Origin: Klebsiella pneumoniae
Lineage (GTDB): Bacteria > Pseudomonadota > Gammaproteobacteria > Ga0077536
DNA: 27,097 bases
Assembly: GCA_945873015.1 (NCBI GenBank)
Contig: CAMCBY010000008.1
Coordinates: 1 to 27,097 of the forward strand
Reading direction: 5' to 3'
Below are positions 15,804 through 23,655 of the stretch, in pieces. The notes under the pieces were generated by a model. That model was not told the DNA's origin, ran no database searches, and was given only the letters and a program-made list of their open reading frames with translations. The first letter of the stretch is position 1, and the number at the start of each line of letters is the position of its first letter. The translations under genes were made by a program, and so were the position numbers.

Positions 15804-15964
15804 AAGTGCGCTGCCCCGCAATGAATCTTCGTAATTCGCTTGCCCTCGAAGCGCGATGCGGCGTTGCTCGTCGTCGCAATAGCGCCGCTCACTCCTCCTC
15901 GCGCCTTGCCTCGCACTCCGCCGGCGGCGCGAATTATCGAAGTTCATCACGGGGCAGCACACTA
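15804..15964. repeat. Repeat A, copy 2: 161-bp imperfect palindrome between mreC and mreD
   Basis: This is the second copy of the palindromic element at 4825-4988. The left end AAGTGCGCTGCCCCGCAATG mirrors the right end, whose reverse complement begins TAGTGTGCTGCCCCGTGATG. The 43-base core (15847-15889) is identical to 4869-4911. The two copies differ by a 2-base and a 1-base length change plus scattered substitutions. The element fills almost all of the 176-bp gap between the mreC stop and the mreD start and ends seven bases before the mreD ATG. At arm position 11, copy 1 has a T-A pair and copy 2 a C-G pair, so complementarity is retained. Confidence 0.88.
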
Positions 15965-15971
15965 GACGCGC

Positions 15972-16454
15972 ATGGATAAACCGCATCGCATCTGGGTCAT
16001 CGCCTTGAGTTTCCTCGCGGCCTTCATGCTGACCGCCATGCCCTTGCCGGATTGGGCATTGCCGTGGCGACCGGCCTGGATAGCGATGGTCCTGGTCTAC
16101 TGGTGTATGGCCTTACCCGAGCGTGTCGGTGTGATCACCGGCTGGGTGATTGGTCTCACGCTGGACGTCATGCACGGCTCGATTCTCGGCCAACATGCCT
16201 TTGGACTCGCATTCGTCGCCTACGTGGTGCTGCAGTACCACCAGCGTCTGCGTGTGTTCCGTCTCGTACAACAGGCGCTGGTGATAGGTTTTATCGTATT
16301 TGTCTATCTGCTGACCATGCTGTGGGTTTACAAGCTGCTCGGCTCGGTCAACTACAGCTTCAGCTATCTGTTTGGCGCCCTGACCACCGGTGTGTTGTGG
16401 CCGTGGGTCTATATCGTGTTGCGTGATGTGCGGCGTCGCGCACGCGTGGCGTGA
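15972..16454 (+). CDS. mreD: Rod shape-determining protein MreD
   Basis: MreD (160 residues) is a small polytopic inner-membrane protein of the elongasome, with about five hydrophobic helices. The segment GWVIGLTLDVMHGSILGQHAFGLAFVAYV contains the family signature (D-x-x-x-G-x-x-LGxHA). DKPHRIWVIALSFLAAF at the start and WPWVYIVLRDVRRR at the end are also typical. The ATG at 15972 is the only usable start: an in-frame TAG at 15963, formed by the end of repeat A, blocks any longer one. I see no Shine-Dalgarno sequence within 12 bases; the sequence before the ATG is the arm of the palindrome plus ACGCGC. Confidence 0.95.
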   Translation: MDKPHRIWVIALSFLAAFMLTAMPLPDWALPWRPAWIAMVLVYWCMALPERVGVITGWVIGLTLDVMHGSILGQHAFGLAFVAYVVLQYHQRLRVFRLVQQALVIGFIVFVYLLTMLWVYKLLGSVNYSFSYLFGALTTGVLWPWVYIVLRDVRRRARVA

Positions 16455-16493
16455 TGCCCGGCCTGCTCGCGTGACCCAGCTTCGTATCTTATT

Positions 16494-16505
16494 CGCGCGC
16501 GCGCG
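16494..16505. repeat. (CG)6 alternating tract before mrdA
   Basis: Twelve bases of strictly alternating CG lie in the 72-bp mreD-mrdA gap and are followed by further CG-rich sequence up to the mrdA start. Such tracts can adopt left-handed Z-DNA under supercoiling (general knowledge). Here it also leaves mrdA without a visible purine-rich ribosome site. Confidence 0.5.
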
Positions 16506-16526
16506 TCGCGCGGCGCGGCGGCCGTC

Positions 16527-18551
16527 ATGAAGAACATGCCGGCGCTCAAGGATGTCAGTCGCGAACGCCGGCTGTTCCTCAATCGTGTGCTGTTCGCCGG
16601 CCTCACGATGGGCGTGCTGGTGGCGCTGGTGCTGGCGCGGCTGTTTTTTCTGCAGGTCATAAGCCACGAGCATTTCACCACGCTGTCGCACGACAATCGC
16701 CTCAAGATCCTGCCGCTGCCGCCACCGCGCGGCCTCATCTACAGTCGCGACGGCACCTTGCTGGCGGAGAATCGCCCGTCCTTTTCCTTGACCGTGGTGC
16801 CGGAGAACGTCGCCAACATGGACAGCGCGCTGCATGAACTGCGCGGCATGCTGAACTTGTCGGATGACGAGCTCGACCAATTCAAAAAGCAGCTCAAGTT
16901 CGCGCGGCGTTTCGAAGGCGTGAGCTTGAAGGGCGATCTGACGCCCGAAGAGCTGGCGACTTTTTCGGTCAACCGTTTCCGCTTTCCGGGTTTTGGCATC
17001 GAGGCGGGGCTGGCGCGCCATTATCCCCTGGGCGAGACCTTCGCCCATGTGATCGGATACGTCGGTCGTATCAGCGAAGCGGATCTGGCCAACATCGAGC
17101 AATCGAATTACGCCGCCACCACCCATATCGGCAAGATGGGCGTGGAGAAATCCCGTGAGCAGGTGTTGCATGGGCGGGTCGGCTATCAGAAAGTCGAGGT
17201 CAACGCCCAGGGACGCATTCTGCGTGTGGTGGAGCGCACCCCGCCGATAGCCGGCAGTGATATTTATCTGACCCTGGACGCCGGTCTGCAGGCCGAGGCG
17301 ATCGCTGCGCTCGGCAACTATCGCGGCGCGATTGTGGTGTTGGATCCTAATACCGGTGCCATTCTGGCCTTCGTCAGTCTGCCGGCTTACGACCCCAACG
17401 CCTTCGTTAACGGCATCAGTCGTTCGCTTTATCAGACACTGAGCACATCACCGAATCGGCCGCTGTTCAACCGCGCCTTGCAAGGCCAGTATCCGCCCGG
17501 CTCGACGGTCAAACCGCTGGTCGCGATCGCGGGCCTGCAATACGGCGTGCGCAGCGCCGAAAAGACCACCTGGTGTCCAGGCTGGTACACCTTGCCCAAA
17601 GATCCGCATCAATACCGCGACTGGCTGCGTACTGGCCACGGTCAAGTCAATCTCAAGTTTTCGATTGCCCATTCCTGCGACGTTTATTACTACACGCTGG
17701 CGCATGATCTAGGCATCCGACGCATACACCAGATGCTGTCGAAGTTTGGTCTGGGCACGATTACCGGTGTGGATATTCCTGGCGAGGCCGGTGGCCTGCT
17801 GCCCTCGCCGGAGTGGAAAAAACGTGCGCGCAAACAGCCCTGGTATCCGGGCGAGACCCTGATAGCCGGCATCGGCCAGGGCTACATGCTGTCCACGCCA
17901 CTGCAACTGGCCTACGCCTCGGCCATTATCGCGACCCGTGGCGAAGCGATGATTCCGCATTTTCTCGGCCAGATTGAAGACCCGGCGACCGATGCCACCC
18001 ACAGTCCTGACGTCTATCGTCGTGCGCGGGTGGAACTGGCCAGCAATCGTTATTGGGATGCGGCGATTGAAGGCATGGACGAAGTGGTGAACGGCCAGAC
18101 TGGCACGGCACACAAGACCAGCATTGGCGCGCCGGTGCGCTTCGCCGGTAAGACCGGCACCGCGCAGGTCTATCGCATCGCGCAGGGCGAGAAAGCCAAG
18201 ACCTCGGGCGTGCCGGAACACCTGCAGGACCACGCATTGTTTATTTCTTTCGCGCCGGTCGAATCGCCGCAGATAGCAATCGCGGTGGTGGTCGAACATG
18301 GCGGCGGTGGCAGCCGCACCGCCGCGCCGATTGCGCGACGCCTGATCGATTATTATTTCAAGGACACGCCCGCGAGCGACACCCCGCCGCCGGCGGCCAG
18401 CAGTGCCGGGCTCGGCAACGAAGGCCCCGAGCACAGTCATGCGCCGCCACCCGTGGCGCTTGGCGCCGACGCTGCGGGCGCCACCGCCCCGCCCGCCAGT
18501 GAGCCTGCGGTACCGACAGACAGCGCCGTCACCGAGCCCGACTATGATTAG
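16527..18551 (+). CDS. mrdA: Penicillin-binding protein 2 (peptidoglycan DD-transpeptidase)
   Basis: PBP2 (674 residues) crosslinks new lateral-wall peptidoglycan together with RodA. It has one N-terminal membrane helix (about residues 22-44), a dimerisation/pedestal domain beginning KILPLPPPRGLIYSRDG, and a transpeptidase domain. The active-site motifs are STVK (Ser326), SCD (383-385) and KTGTAQ (from Lys542). It is somewhat longer than the usual 610-640 residues because of a 61-residue tail from about 614, rich in Ala and Pro, that follows IARRLIDYYFKD. The ATG at 16527 is used; a second ATG at 16536 is also possible. The gene overlaps rodA by eight bases, as expected for a PBP2-RodA pair. 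Confidence 0.97.
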   Translation: MKNMPALKDVSRERRLFLNRVLFAGLTMGVLVALVLARLFFLQVISHEHFTTLSHDNRLKILPLPPPRGLIYSRDGTLLAENRPSFSLTVVPENVANMDSALHELRGMLNLSDDELDQFKKQLKFARRFEGVSLKGDLTPEELATFSVNRFRFPGFGIEAGLARHYPLGETFAHVIGYVGRISEADLANIEQSNYAATTHIGKMGVEKSREQVLHGRVGYQKVEVNAQGRILRVVERTPPIAGSDIYLTLDAGLQAEAIAALGNYRGAIVVLDPNTGAILAFVSLPAYDPNAFVNGISRSLYQTLSTSPNRPLFNRALQGQYPPGSTVKPLVAIAGLQYGVRSAEKTTWCPGWYTLPKDPHQYRDWLRTGHGQVNLKFSIAHSCDVYYYTLAHDLGIRRIHQMLSKFGLGTITGVDIPGEAGGLLPSPEWKKRARKQPWYPGETLIAGIGQGYMLSTPLQLAYASAIIATRGEAMIPHFLGQIEDPATDATHSPDVYRRARVELASNRYWDAAIEGMDEVVNGQTGTAHKTSIGAPVRFAGKTGTAQVYRIAQGEKAKTSGVPEHLQDHALFISFAPVESPQIAIAVVVEHGGGGSRTAAPIARRLIDYYFKDTPASDTPPPAASSAGLGNEGPEHSHAPPPVALGADAAGATAPPASEPAVPTDSAVTEPDYD

Positions 18552-19638
18552 AACGCCTTCGCTGTTGTATCGACTGCATATCGACGCGCCGCTGCTCGGC
18601 GGAGTGCTGGTGATGGCTGCGCTGGGCCTGGTGGTGTTGTACAGCGCTGCCGACCAGTCCATGGACGTGGTGATCAAGCAGAGCATGCGGATTGCGCTCG
18701 GACTGACCTGCATGGTTGCCATCGCCCAGGTGCCACCGCGTCGCCTGGCGCGCTGGGCGCCGCTCTTATACGTGTTGGGCACTTTCCTGCTGGGGCTGGT
18801 GCTGGCCATCGGTCAGGGCCGCGGCGCGACGCGCTGGCTCGATTTCGGTGTGATTCGTTTTCAACCTTCGGAGATCATGAAGCTCGCTGTGCCACTGACG
18901 GTGGCGGGTTTCATGGCTGAGAAAGTCCTGCCGCCACAAACGCGCACAACCGTGGCGGCACTGGTGATGGTGCTGTTGCCGGCGGGGCTGATTGTCGATC
19001 AGCCCGATCTCGGCACCGCCATCCTGGTCGCGACTTCGGGTCTGTTCGTATTGTTCTTTGGCGGCATAAGCTGGCGCTTCATGCGTAACAGTCTGCTGGT
19101 CGCGATCGCGGCCGCACCGTTCGGCTGGTTGGCCATGCATGAATATCAGCGCCAGCGCGTGATGACCCTGCTCGATCCGTCGCAGGACCCGCTGGGCACC
19201 GGTTATCACATCATTCAGGCGAGTATCGCGGTCGGCTCCGGTGGGCTGTCTGGCAAGGGCTGGCTGAATGGCACGCAGTCCCATCTGGAATTTATTCCAG
19301 AGCGCGCCACGGACTTCATTTTTGCGGTGTATTGCGAGGAGTTCGGCCTGATAGGTGTGGTAGTGCTGCTGCTGGCCTATACCTTGATTCTGGCGCGCGG
19401 CATGCGTATTGCGATGGAAGCGCAGGAAATGTTTGGCCGTCTGGTAGCTGCGAGCCTCACCATGACGCTGTTCATCTACATTTTCGTCAATATGGGCATG
19501 GTCAGCGGCGCATTGCCTGTGGTCGGCGTGCCGCTACCGATGGTGAGTTACGGTGGGACGTCTTTCGTGACTATCCTGACCAGTTTCGGTATCCTCATGT
19601 CCATCCATACGCATAGAAAATTTATTTCTGAAACCTGA
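18544..19638 (+). CDS. rodA: Peptidoglycan glycosyltransferase RodA
   Basis: RodA (364 residues) is the SEDS-family glycosyltransferase that polymerises lipid II for lateral wall growth in complex with PBP2. It has about ten membrane helices. Family signatures include WLDFGVIRFQPSEIMKLAVP, LPAGLIVDQPDLGTAILV (with the catalytic Asp region), RVMTLLDPSQDPLGTGYHI, HLEFIPERATDFIFAVYCEE and GVPLPMVSYGGTSF. The ATG at 18544 overlaps the mrdA stop, which favours coupled translation. A longer open frame from 18403 runs inside mrdA and is not expected to be used. Confidence 0.97.
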   Translation: MIRTPSLLYRLHIDAPLLGGVLVMAALGLVVLYSAADQSMDVVIKQSMRIALGLTCMVAIAQVPPRRLARWAPLLYVLGTFLLGLVLAIGQGRGATRWLDFGVIRFQPSEIMKLAVPLTVAGFMAEKVLPPQTRTTVAALVMVLLPAGLIVDQPDLGTAILVATSGLFVLFFGGISWRFMRNSLLVAIAAAPFGWLAMHEYQRQRVMTLLDPSQDPLGTGYHIIQASIAVGSGGLSGKGWLNGTQSHLEFIPERATDFIFAVYCEEFGLIGVVVLLLAYTLILARGMRIAMEAQEMFGRLVAASLTMTLFIYIFVNMGMVSGALPVVGVPLPMVSYGGTSFVTILTSFGILMSIHTHRKFISET

Positions 19639-19663
19639 TAGTTAGCGCCTTTTTCTCGGTCGA

Positions 19664-20665
19664 ATGCGAAGATTTATCCCGTTCCTGCTGTGTTTGTTAC
19701 TGGGCGTCGGCAACGATGCGCCAGCGGCCCCGCTCGACACCTCGGCGGTGCAAGGTTTCGTTCGTGACATGAACGAACAGCATGGCTTCGATGCCGCCGA
19801 CTTGGGCCGCACGTTTTCCCGCGTCAACCGTATCGATCGCATCATCGAGCTGATCGCCAAGCCGGCCGAGAAGGTCAAACCCTGGCACCAGTACCGCGCT
19901 ATCTTCATCACCGATAAGCGCATTCGCGACGGTGCTGCGTTCTGGCGTGCCAACGAGGCGGCCGTGCTGCGTGCCGCCGACACCTATGGCGTGGCGCCGG
20001 AAGTGATCATCGCCATCATCGGTGTTGAAACCTCCTACGGCGCAAACGTCGGCAGTTATCGTGTCATCGACGCGCTCTCGACCCTCGCGTTCCACTACCC
20101 GGGTAACGACGCCGCGCGCTCGAAGTTCTTTCGCACCCAGCTTGAACAGTTTTTGTTGATGGCGCGCGACGATCATCTCGACCCGCTGGCCTTGACCGGA
20201 TCCTACGCCGGTGCGATGGGTATGCCGCAGTTCATGCCCGACAGTTATCGACGCCTGGCGGTCGATTTCGATGGCGACGGCAAGCGCAACATCTGGAACG
20301 ATGCCGACGACGCCATCGGCAGTGTCGCCAACTACCTGCACGAACATGGCTGGCGTCGGTCCGGCCCGGTCACTGCCCAGGCGCGCGTCAGCGGCGCCAA
20401 TCCGGCGCCATTCCTCAAGACCACCATCAAACCCGACTTCCGCCTCGCGGATTTCACCGCCGCCGGTATCGTGCCGGTGCGCAGCGGCAATCCCGATGAC
20501 GAGACCGCGCTGTTTGAGCTCGAAGGCACGCGCGGCAACGAATACTGGATTGGTTACACCAATTTCTACGTCATCAGCCGTTACAACCCGCGTGTGAAAT
20601 ATGCGATGGCGGTTGCGCACCTCTCTGAGGAAATCCGCAAGCTGCACGGTGGACCGGGCAGCTGA
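19664..20665 (+). CDS. mltB: Membrane-bound-type lytic murein transglycosylase B
   Basis: MltB (333 residues) cleaves the MurNAc-GlcNAc bond to form 1,6-anhydro ends in the periplasm. After a signal peptide (about residues 1-22) comes the family segment VQGFVRDMNEQHGFD. The catalytic glutamate is Glu122 in IIGVETSYGANVGSYRVIDA. GSYAGAMGMPQFMPDSYR and the Ca-binding-like loop DFDGDGKRNIW are also diagnostic. I see no convincing lipobox (the only early Cys is in PFLLCLLLG), so it may be soluble in the periplasm rather than lipid-anchored. The gene begins 25 bp after rodA, without a strong ribosome site. Confidence 0.95.
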   Translation: MRRFIPFLLCLLLGVGNDAPAAPLDTSAVQGFVRDMNEQHGFDAADLGRTFSRVNRIDRIIELIAKPAEKVKPWHQYRAIFITDKRIRDGAAFWRANEAAVLRAADTYGVAPEVIIAIIGVETSYGANVGSYRVIDALSTLAFHYPGNDAARSKFFRTQLEQFLLMARDDHLDPLALTGSYAGAMGMPQFMPDSYRRLAVDFDGDGKRNIWNDADDAIGSVANYLHEHGWRRSGPVTAQARVSGANPAPFLKTTIKPDFRLADFTAAGIVPVRSGNPDDETALFELEGTRGNEYWIGYTNFYVISRYNPRVKYAMAVAHLSEEIRKLHGGPGS

Positions 20666-21566
20666 ATCCGCCCGCGTGTGGGCGGCCGGCACCTGTCTGC
20701 GCGCGCTGCTCGCTTTGTCGGTCAGTCTCATTCTCTGCGCTTGCGGCTCGCCTGGCGGCGGCAGTAAGCGTCAACTCGACCCCAACAATATCGCCGACGC
20801 AGTTCCTGGTAACGAGCCGCGCAGCCGCTACGGCAATCCTGATAGTTATGTGGTCAATGGCAAGCGCTACTACACGCTACGCACTGCCGAGGGTTTTACC
20901 GAGCGTGGCATCGCGTCATGGTATGGCGACCCGTTTCATGGTCGGCGCACGTCGAGTGGCGAGGTTTATGACATGTATCGTATGACCGCCGCGCACAAAC
21001 AGCTGCCGCTGCCGACCTATGTCGAGGTACGCAATCTCGACAATGGACGCACCGCCACGCTCAAGGTCAACGACCGTGGCCCGTTCAAGGACAATCGTGT
21101 CATCGATCTCTCCTACGCAGCGGCGCTCAAGCTCGGGGTGGTCGCGAATGGCACCGCGTTTGTCGAAGTTCGAGCGGTCGGCGCCCAGGGCGAGCCGAGT
21201 GCGGCAGCGCCCGCAGCGGGGCCGCAGGCCCAACCACCTGTGCCCGTCGCGCCGCCTGCAAATGTTGGCAGGCCGGCACGCCCGACCGCGCCTTCAGCGC
21301 CCGCGAAACCAGCCTCGCGCGTGGCCGCCCAAAGTGGCATGTATCTGCAGGTCGGCGCCTATGCCGACCGACGCAATGCCGAGAAGGTCGCGGCGCAACT
21401 CAGGCGCGCGGTCACGAGCGGCGTCGAGGTGCGTGAAATCAAGAGTAACAACAAGGTATTTTATCGCGTCCAGTTAGGCCCGCTGCCCTCGACCGAGGTG
21501 GCCGACCAGGTGGTCGCCGCTTTGGAAAAGCTCGGTATCACTCAACACTACTTCATCACGAACTGA
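20649..21566 (+). CDS. rlpA: RlpA family septal-ring lytic transglycosylase/lipoprotein with SPOR domain
   Basis: RlpA is an outer-membrane lipoprotein that cuts denuded glycan strands at division sites in Pseudomonas. A signal peptide ends in the lipobox LCAC (acylated Cys about residue 32). Next is the double-psi beta-barrel domain (ERGIASWYGDPFHGRRTSSG, then TLKVNDRGPFKDNRVIDLSY), a Pro/Ala-rich linker and a C-terminal SPOR domain (GMYLQVGAYADRRNAEKVAAQ) that binds denuded peptidoglycan. No ATG gives a normal signal peptide. I use the GTG at 20649 (305 residues, overlapping mltB by 17 bases); GTG at 20676, 10 bp after mltB, is the alternative. The open frame back to 20601 is less likely. 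Confidence 0.92.
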   Translation: MDRAAESARVWAAGTCLRALLALSVSLILCACGSPGGGSKRQLDPNNIADAVPGNEPRSRYGNPDSYVVNGKRYYTLRTAEGFTERGIASWYGDPFHGRRTSSGEVYDMYRMTAAHKQLPLPTYVEVRNLDNGRTATLKVNDRGPFKDNRVIDLSYAAALKLGVVANGTAFVEVRAVGAQGEPSAAAPAAGPQAQPPVPVAPPANVGRPARPTAPSAPAKPASRVAAQSGMYLQVGAYADRRNAEKVAAQLRRAVTSGVEVREIKSNNKVFYRVQLGPLPSTEVADQVVAALEKLGITQHYFITN

Positions 21567-21569
21567 ACG

Positions 21570-22748
21570 ATGCATCACCCCAAATCCTTTTTTGACCACA
21601 CGCGCCATCCGTTTCGTGCGTTTGTGCTGTTGCTGATCTGTGCTGTGTCTGGGTCAAGTTTCGCCGCCGATGGTTTGACGGCCACGGTGCCGGCACCGTC
21701 CATCGACGCCAAGTCCTACATCCTGGTCGATTTCCGCACCGGTGCGACACTTGCGGAAAAGAATGCTGACGAACGGGTCGAGCCCGCCAGCCTGACCAAG
21801 ATCATGACCGTCTATGCCGCTTCCCATGCGCTCAAGGAAGGGCTTATCCATCTCACTGACGAAGTCACCATCAGCAAAAAAGCCTGGAAGATGGAAGGCT
21901 CACGCATGTTTCTCGAGGTCGGCAAGACCGTGTCGGTCGATATGCTCCTGAACGGCATTGTCATCCAGTCGGGCAACGACGCCAGTGTCGCGCTCGCTGA
22001 GCATGTGTCCGGCAGCGAAGAAGTATTTGTTGGCCTCATGAACAAATATGCGCGCGAAATCGGCATGAGCAATACCAGCTTTTCCGACGCGACGGGACTG
22101 CCTGATCCGAACAACTACACCACGGCGCGCGACATGGCCAAGCTGTCCGTCGCGCTGATTCGCGATTTTCCCGAGGAATACAAACGCTCCTCGGTCAAAG
22201 AGTTCACCTTCAACGGCATTCGCCAGCACAACCGCAATCGTATGCTTACCCGCGATGCCACCGTGGATGGCATCAAGACCGGCCACACCGAATCGGCGGG
22301 TTACTGTCTGATCTCGTCTTCAGTGCGCGAAGGCATGCGGGTGATTTCGGCGGTGATGGGCACTGCCTCGGACGACGCCCGCACCGAGTCCAGTTACGCC
22401 CTGATCAACTACGGCTATCGTTTCTTTGAAACCAAACAGCTCTATGAAGCCAAACAGGTCGTGGCCCAGCCCGCAGTGTGGGGCGGCGCGGCGGAAACTG
22501 TGCCGCTCGGGTCCACCCAGCCGGTGTGGGCGACCTTGCCGCGTGGGCGCTTCAAGGACGTCAAAGCGGTAGCCAAACTCGACGAACCGATCATGGCGCC
22601 GGTCAAGGCCGGCCAGGTGCTGGGCAAGATGGTGCTCAATCTCGACGACAACGAGATTACTGAACTGCCGCTCGCGGCGCTCAGTGAGGTGCCGGAGGGT
22701 TCGCTGTTCTCGCGCCTCTATGACGACGTCAGGTTGATGCTGAAATGA
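21570..22748 (+). CDS. dacA: D-alanyl-D-alanine carboxypeptidase (PBP5/6 type)
   Basis: The 392-residue DD-carboxypeptidase removes the terminal D-Ala from peptidoglycan pentapeptides in the periplasm. A signal peptide ends near SGSSFAADG. The active-site motifs are SLTK (Ser74), SGN (Ser134) and KTG (Lys236, in IKTGHTESAGYCL). The C-terminal PBP5 beta-domain follows and ends with LFSRLYDDVRLMLK, which looks like the amphipathic helix that attaches PBP5 to the inner membrane. It starts only three bases after rlpA and overlaps the next gene by four bases (ATGA). The symbol dacA is used for the family; dacC is equally possible. Confidence 0.95.
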   Translation: MHHPKSFFDHTRHPFRAFVLLLICAVSGSSFAADGLTATVPAPSIDAKSYILVDFRTGATLAEKNADERVEPASLTKIMTVYAASHALKEGLIHLTDEVTISKKAWKMEGSRMFLEVGKTVSVDMLLNGIVIQSGNDASVALAEHVSGSEEVFVGLMNKYAREIGMSNTSFSDATGLPDPNNYTTARDMAKLSVALIRDFPEEYKRSSVKEFTFNGIRQHNRNRMLTRDATVDGIKTGHTESAGYCLISSSVREGMRVISAVMGTASDDARTESSYALINYGYRFFETKQLYEAKQVVAQPAVWGGAAETVPLGSTQPVWATLPRGRFKDVKAVAKLDEPIMAPVKAGQVLGKMVLNLDDNEITELPLAALSEVPEGSLFSRLYDDVRLMLK

Positions 22749-23596
22749 GCAGCACGGCGCAGCGCATCTGTTATCTGAACGGCGAGTTTCTGCCGCTCAG
22801 CGAAGCCCGGGTGTCGGTGCTGGATCGCGGTTTCATCTTTGGCGACGCCGTGTATGAAGTGATCATCGCGAGTGGCGGGCGCATCTTTGCGCTGGAAGAG
22901 CATTTGACGCGGCTTGCCAACAGTCTGCACGCGGTGTTGATTGCCGATCCTTTCGACCCCCAGGGCTGGCAGACCCTGCTGACGCGGCTGGTGAAAGATA
23001 ACGGCGGCGGCGAGCAGATTATTTATCTGCAGATCACGCGCGGTGTCGCCGAACGTGATCATACGTTTCCGCTCGGTATCACGCCGACAGTGTTCGCGAT
23101 GTGTCGTCCGCTGACGGTCGCTGCCGGCCTCGCGCGCGTCGATGCGATGACATTGCCGGACAATCGCTGGCTGCGCTGCGATATCAAAGCGACTTCGTTG
23201 CTGCCCAATATTCTGTTGCGCAATCAGGCCATCGCCGCCGGCGCTTACGAGGCCATCCTGGTGCGCGATGAGGTGGTCACCGAGGGCTCGTCGAGCAATG
23301 TGTTCGTGGTGCACGGCGACATTGTCACCACGCCCGCGCTGTCAGCATCGATCTTGCCGGGTGTGTCGCGTGCGTTGCTCATCGATGTGCTCGAGGGTAA
23401 CGGCGTGCAGGTTGTTGAGGCGCCCATCTCGCAGGCCAGGCTGCGTGAGGCGGATGAAGTGTGGTTGACCAGCACGACGCGCGATCTGGTGGCTGTCACG
23501 CGGCTCGACGGAGTCACGGTGGGGAGCGGCGAGTGTCCCCTCGCGGAGCGCGCCTATCGCGAATTTCAGTTGTATAAAGCGCTCCGCCTGCGCTGA
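22745..23596 (+). CDS. dat: D-amino acid aminotransferase (PLP fold-type IV)
   Basis: The 283-residue class IV aminotransferase most resembles D-alanine transaminase, which interconverts D-Ala plus 2-oxoglutarate with pyruvate plus D-Glu. The N-terminal VLDRGFIFGDAVYEV and the block RCDIKATSLLPNILLRNQAI, with the PLP-binding Lys148, match this group; GAYEAILVRDEVVTEGSSSN continues the match. Branched-chain aminotransferases are a related alternative, but the DIK-S-LL-N pattern favours the D-specific group. The four-base ATGA overlap with dacA suggests coupling of D-Ala release and D-amino acid turnover, although the substrate would have to be returned to the cytosol. It is the last gene of the wall cluster. 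Confidence 0.88.
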   Translation: MSSTAQRICYLNGEFLPLSEARVSVLDRGFIFGDAVYEVIIASGGRIFALEEHLTRLANSLHAVLIADPFDPQGWQTLLTRLVKDNGGGEQIIYLQITRGVAERDHTFPLGITPTVFAMCRPLTVAAGLARVDAMTLPDNRWLRCDIKATSLLPNILLRNQAIAAGAYEAILVRDEVVTEGSSSNVFVVHGDIVTTPALSASILPGVSRALLIDVLEGNGVQVVEAPISQARLREADEVWLTSTTRDLVAVTRLDGVTVGSGECPLAERAYREFQLYKALRLR

Positions 23597-23607
23597 TGCA
23601 CAGGCGG
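23584..23607 (+). terminator. Hairpin spanning the dat stop codon
   Basis: CCGCCTG (23584-23590) and CAGGCGG (23601-23607) form a seven-base stem whose loop contains the TGA stop. A further loose dyad GGTG...TGACG / CGTCA...CC follows at about 23614-23648. There is no T-tract. It lies at the end of the wall cluster, between convergent genes. Confidence 0.4.
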
Positions 23608-23655
23608 GCAAAGGTGGAGTGACGTCGCCAAGGGGTACGGCGTCACCGCCGGGGA

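Noticed and set aside
16113..17171. Minus-strand 352-codon open frame across mreD and mrdA
   Set aside because: It is antisense to two certain genes, and its composition (many His, Gln, Arg) is that of a shadow frame.
17709..18809. Minus-strand 366-codon open frame
   Set aside because: It is antisense to mrdA and rodA with no family features.
19697..20731. Minus-strand 344-codon open frame
   Set aside because: It is antisense to mltB; the sense frame has the catalytic motif and signal peptide.
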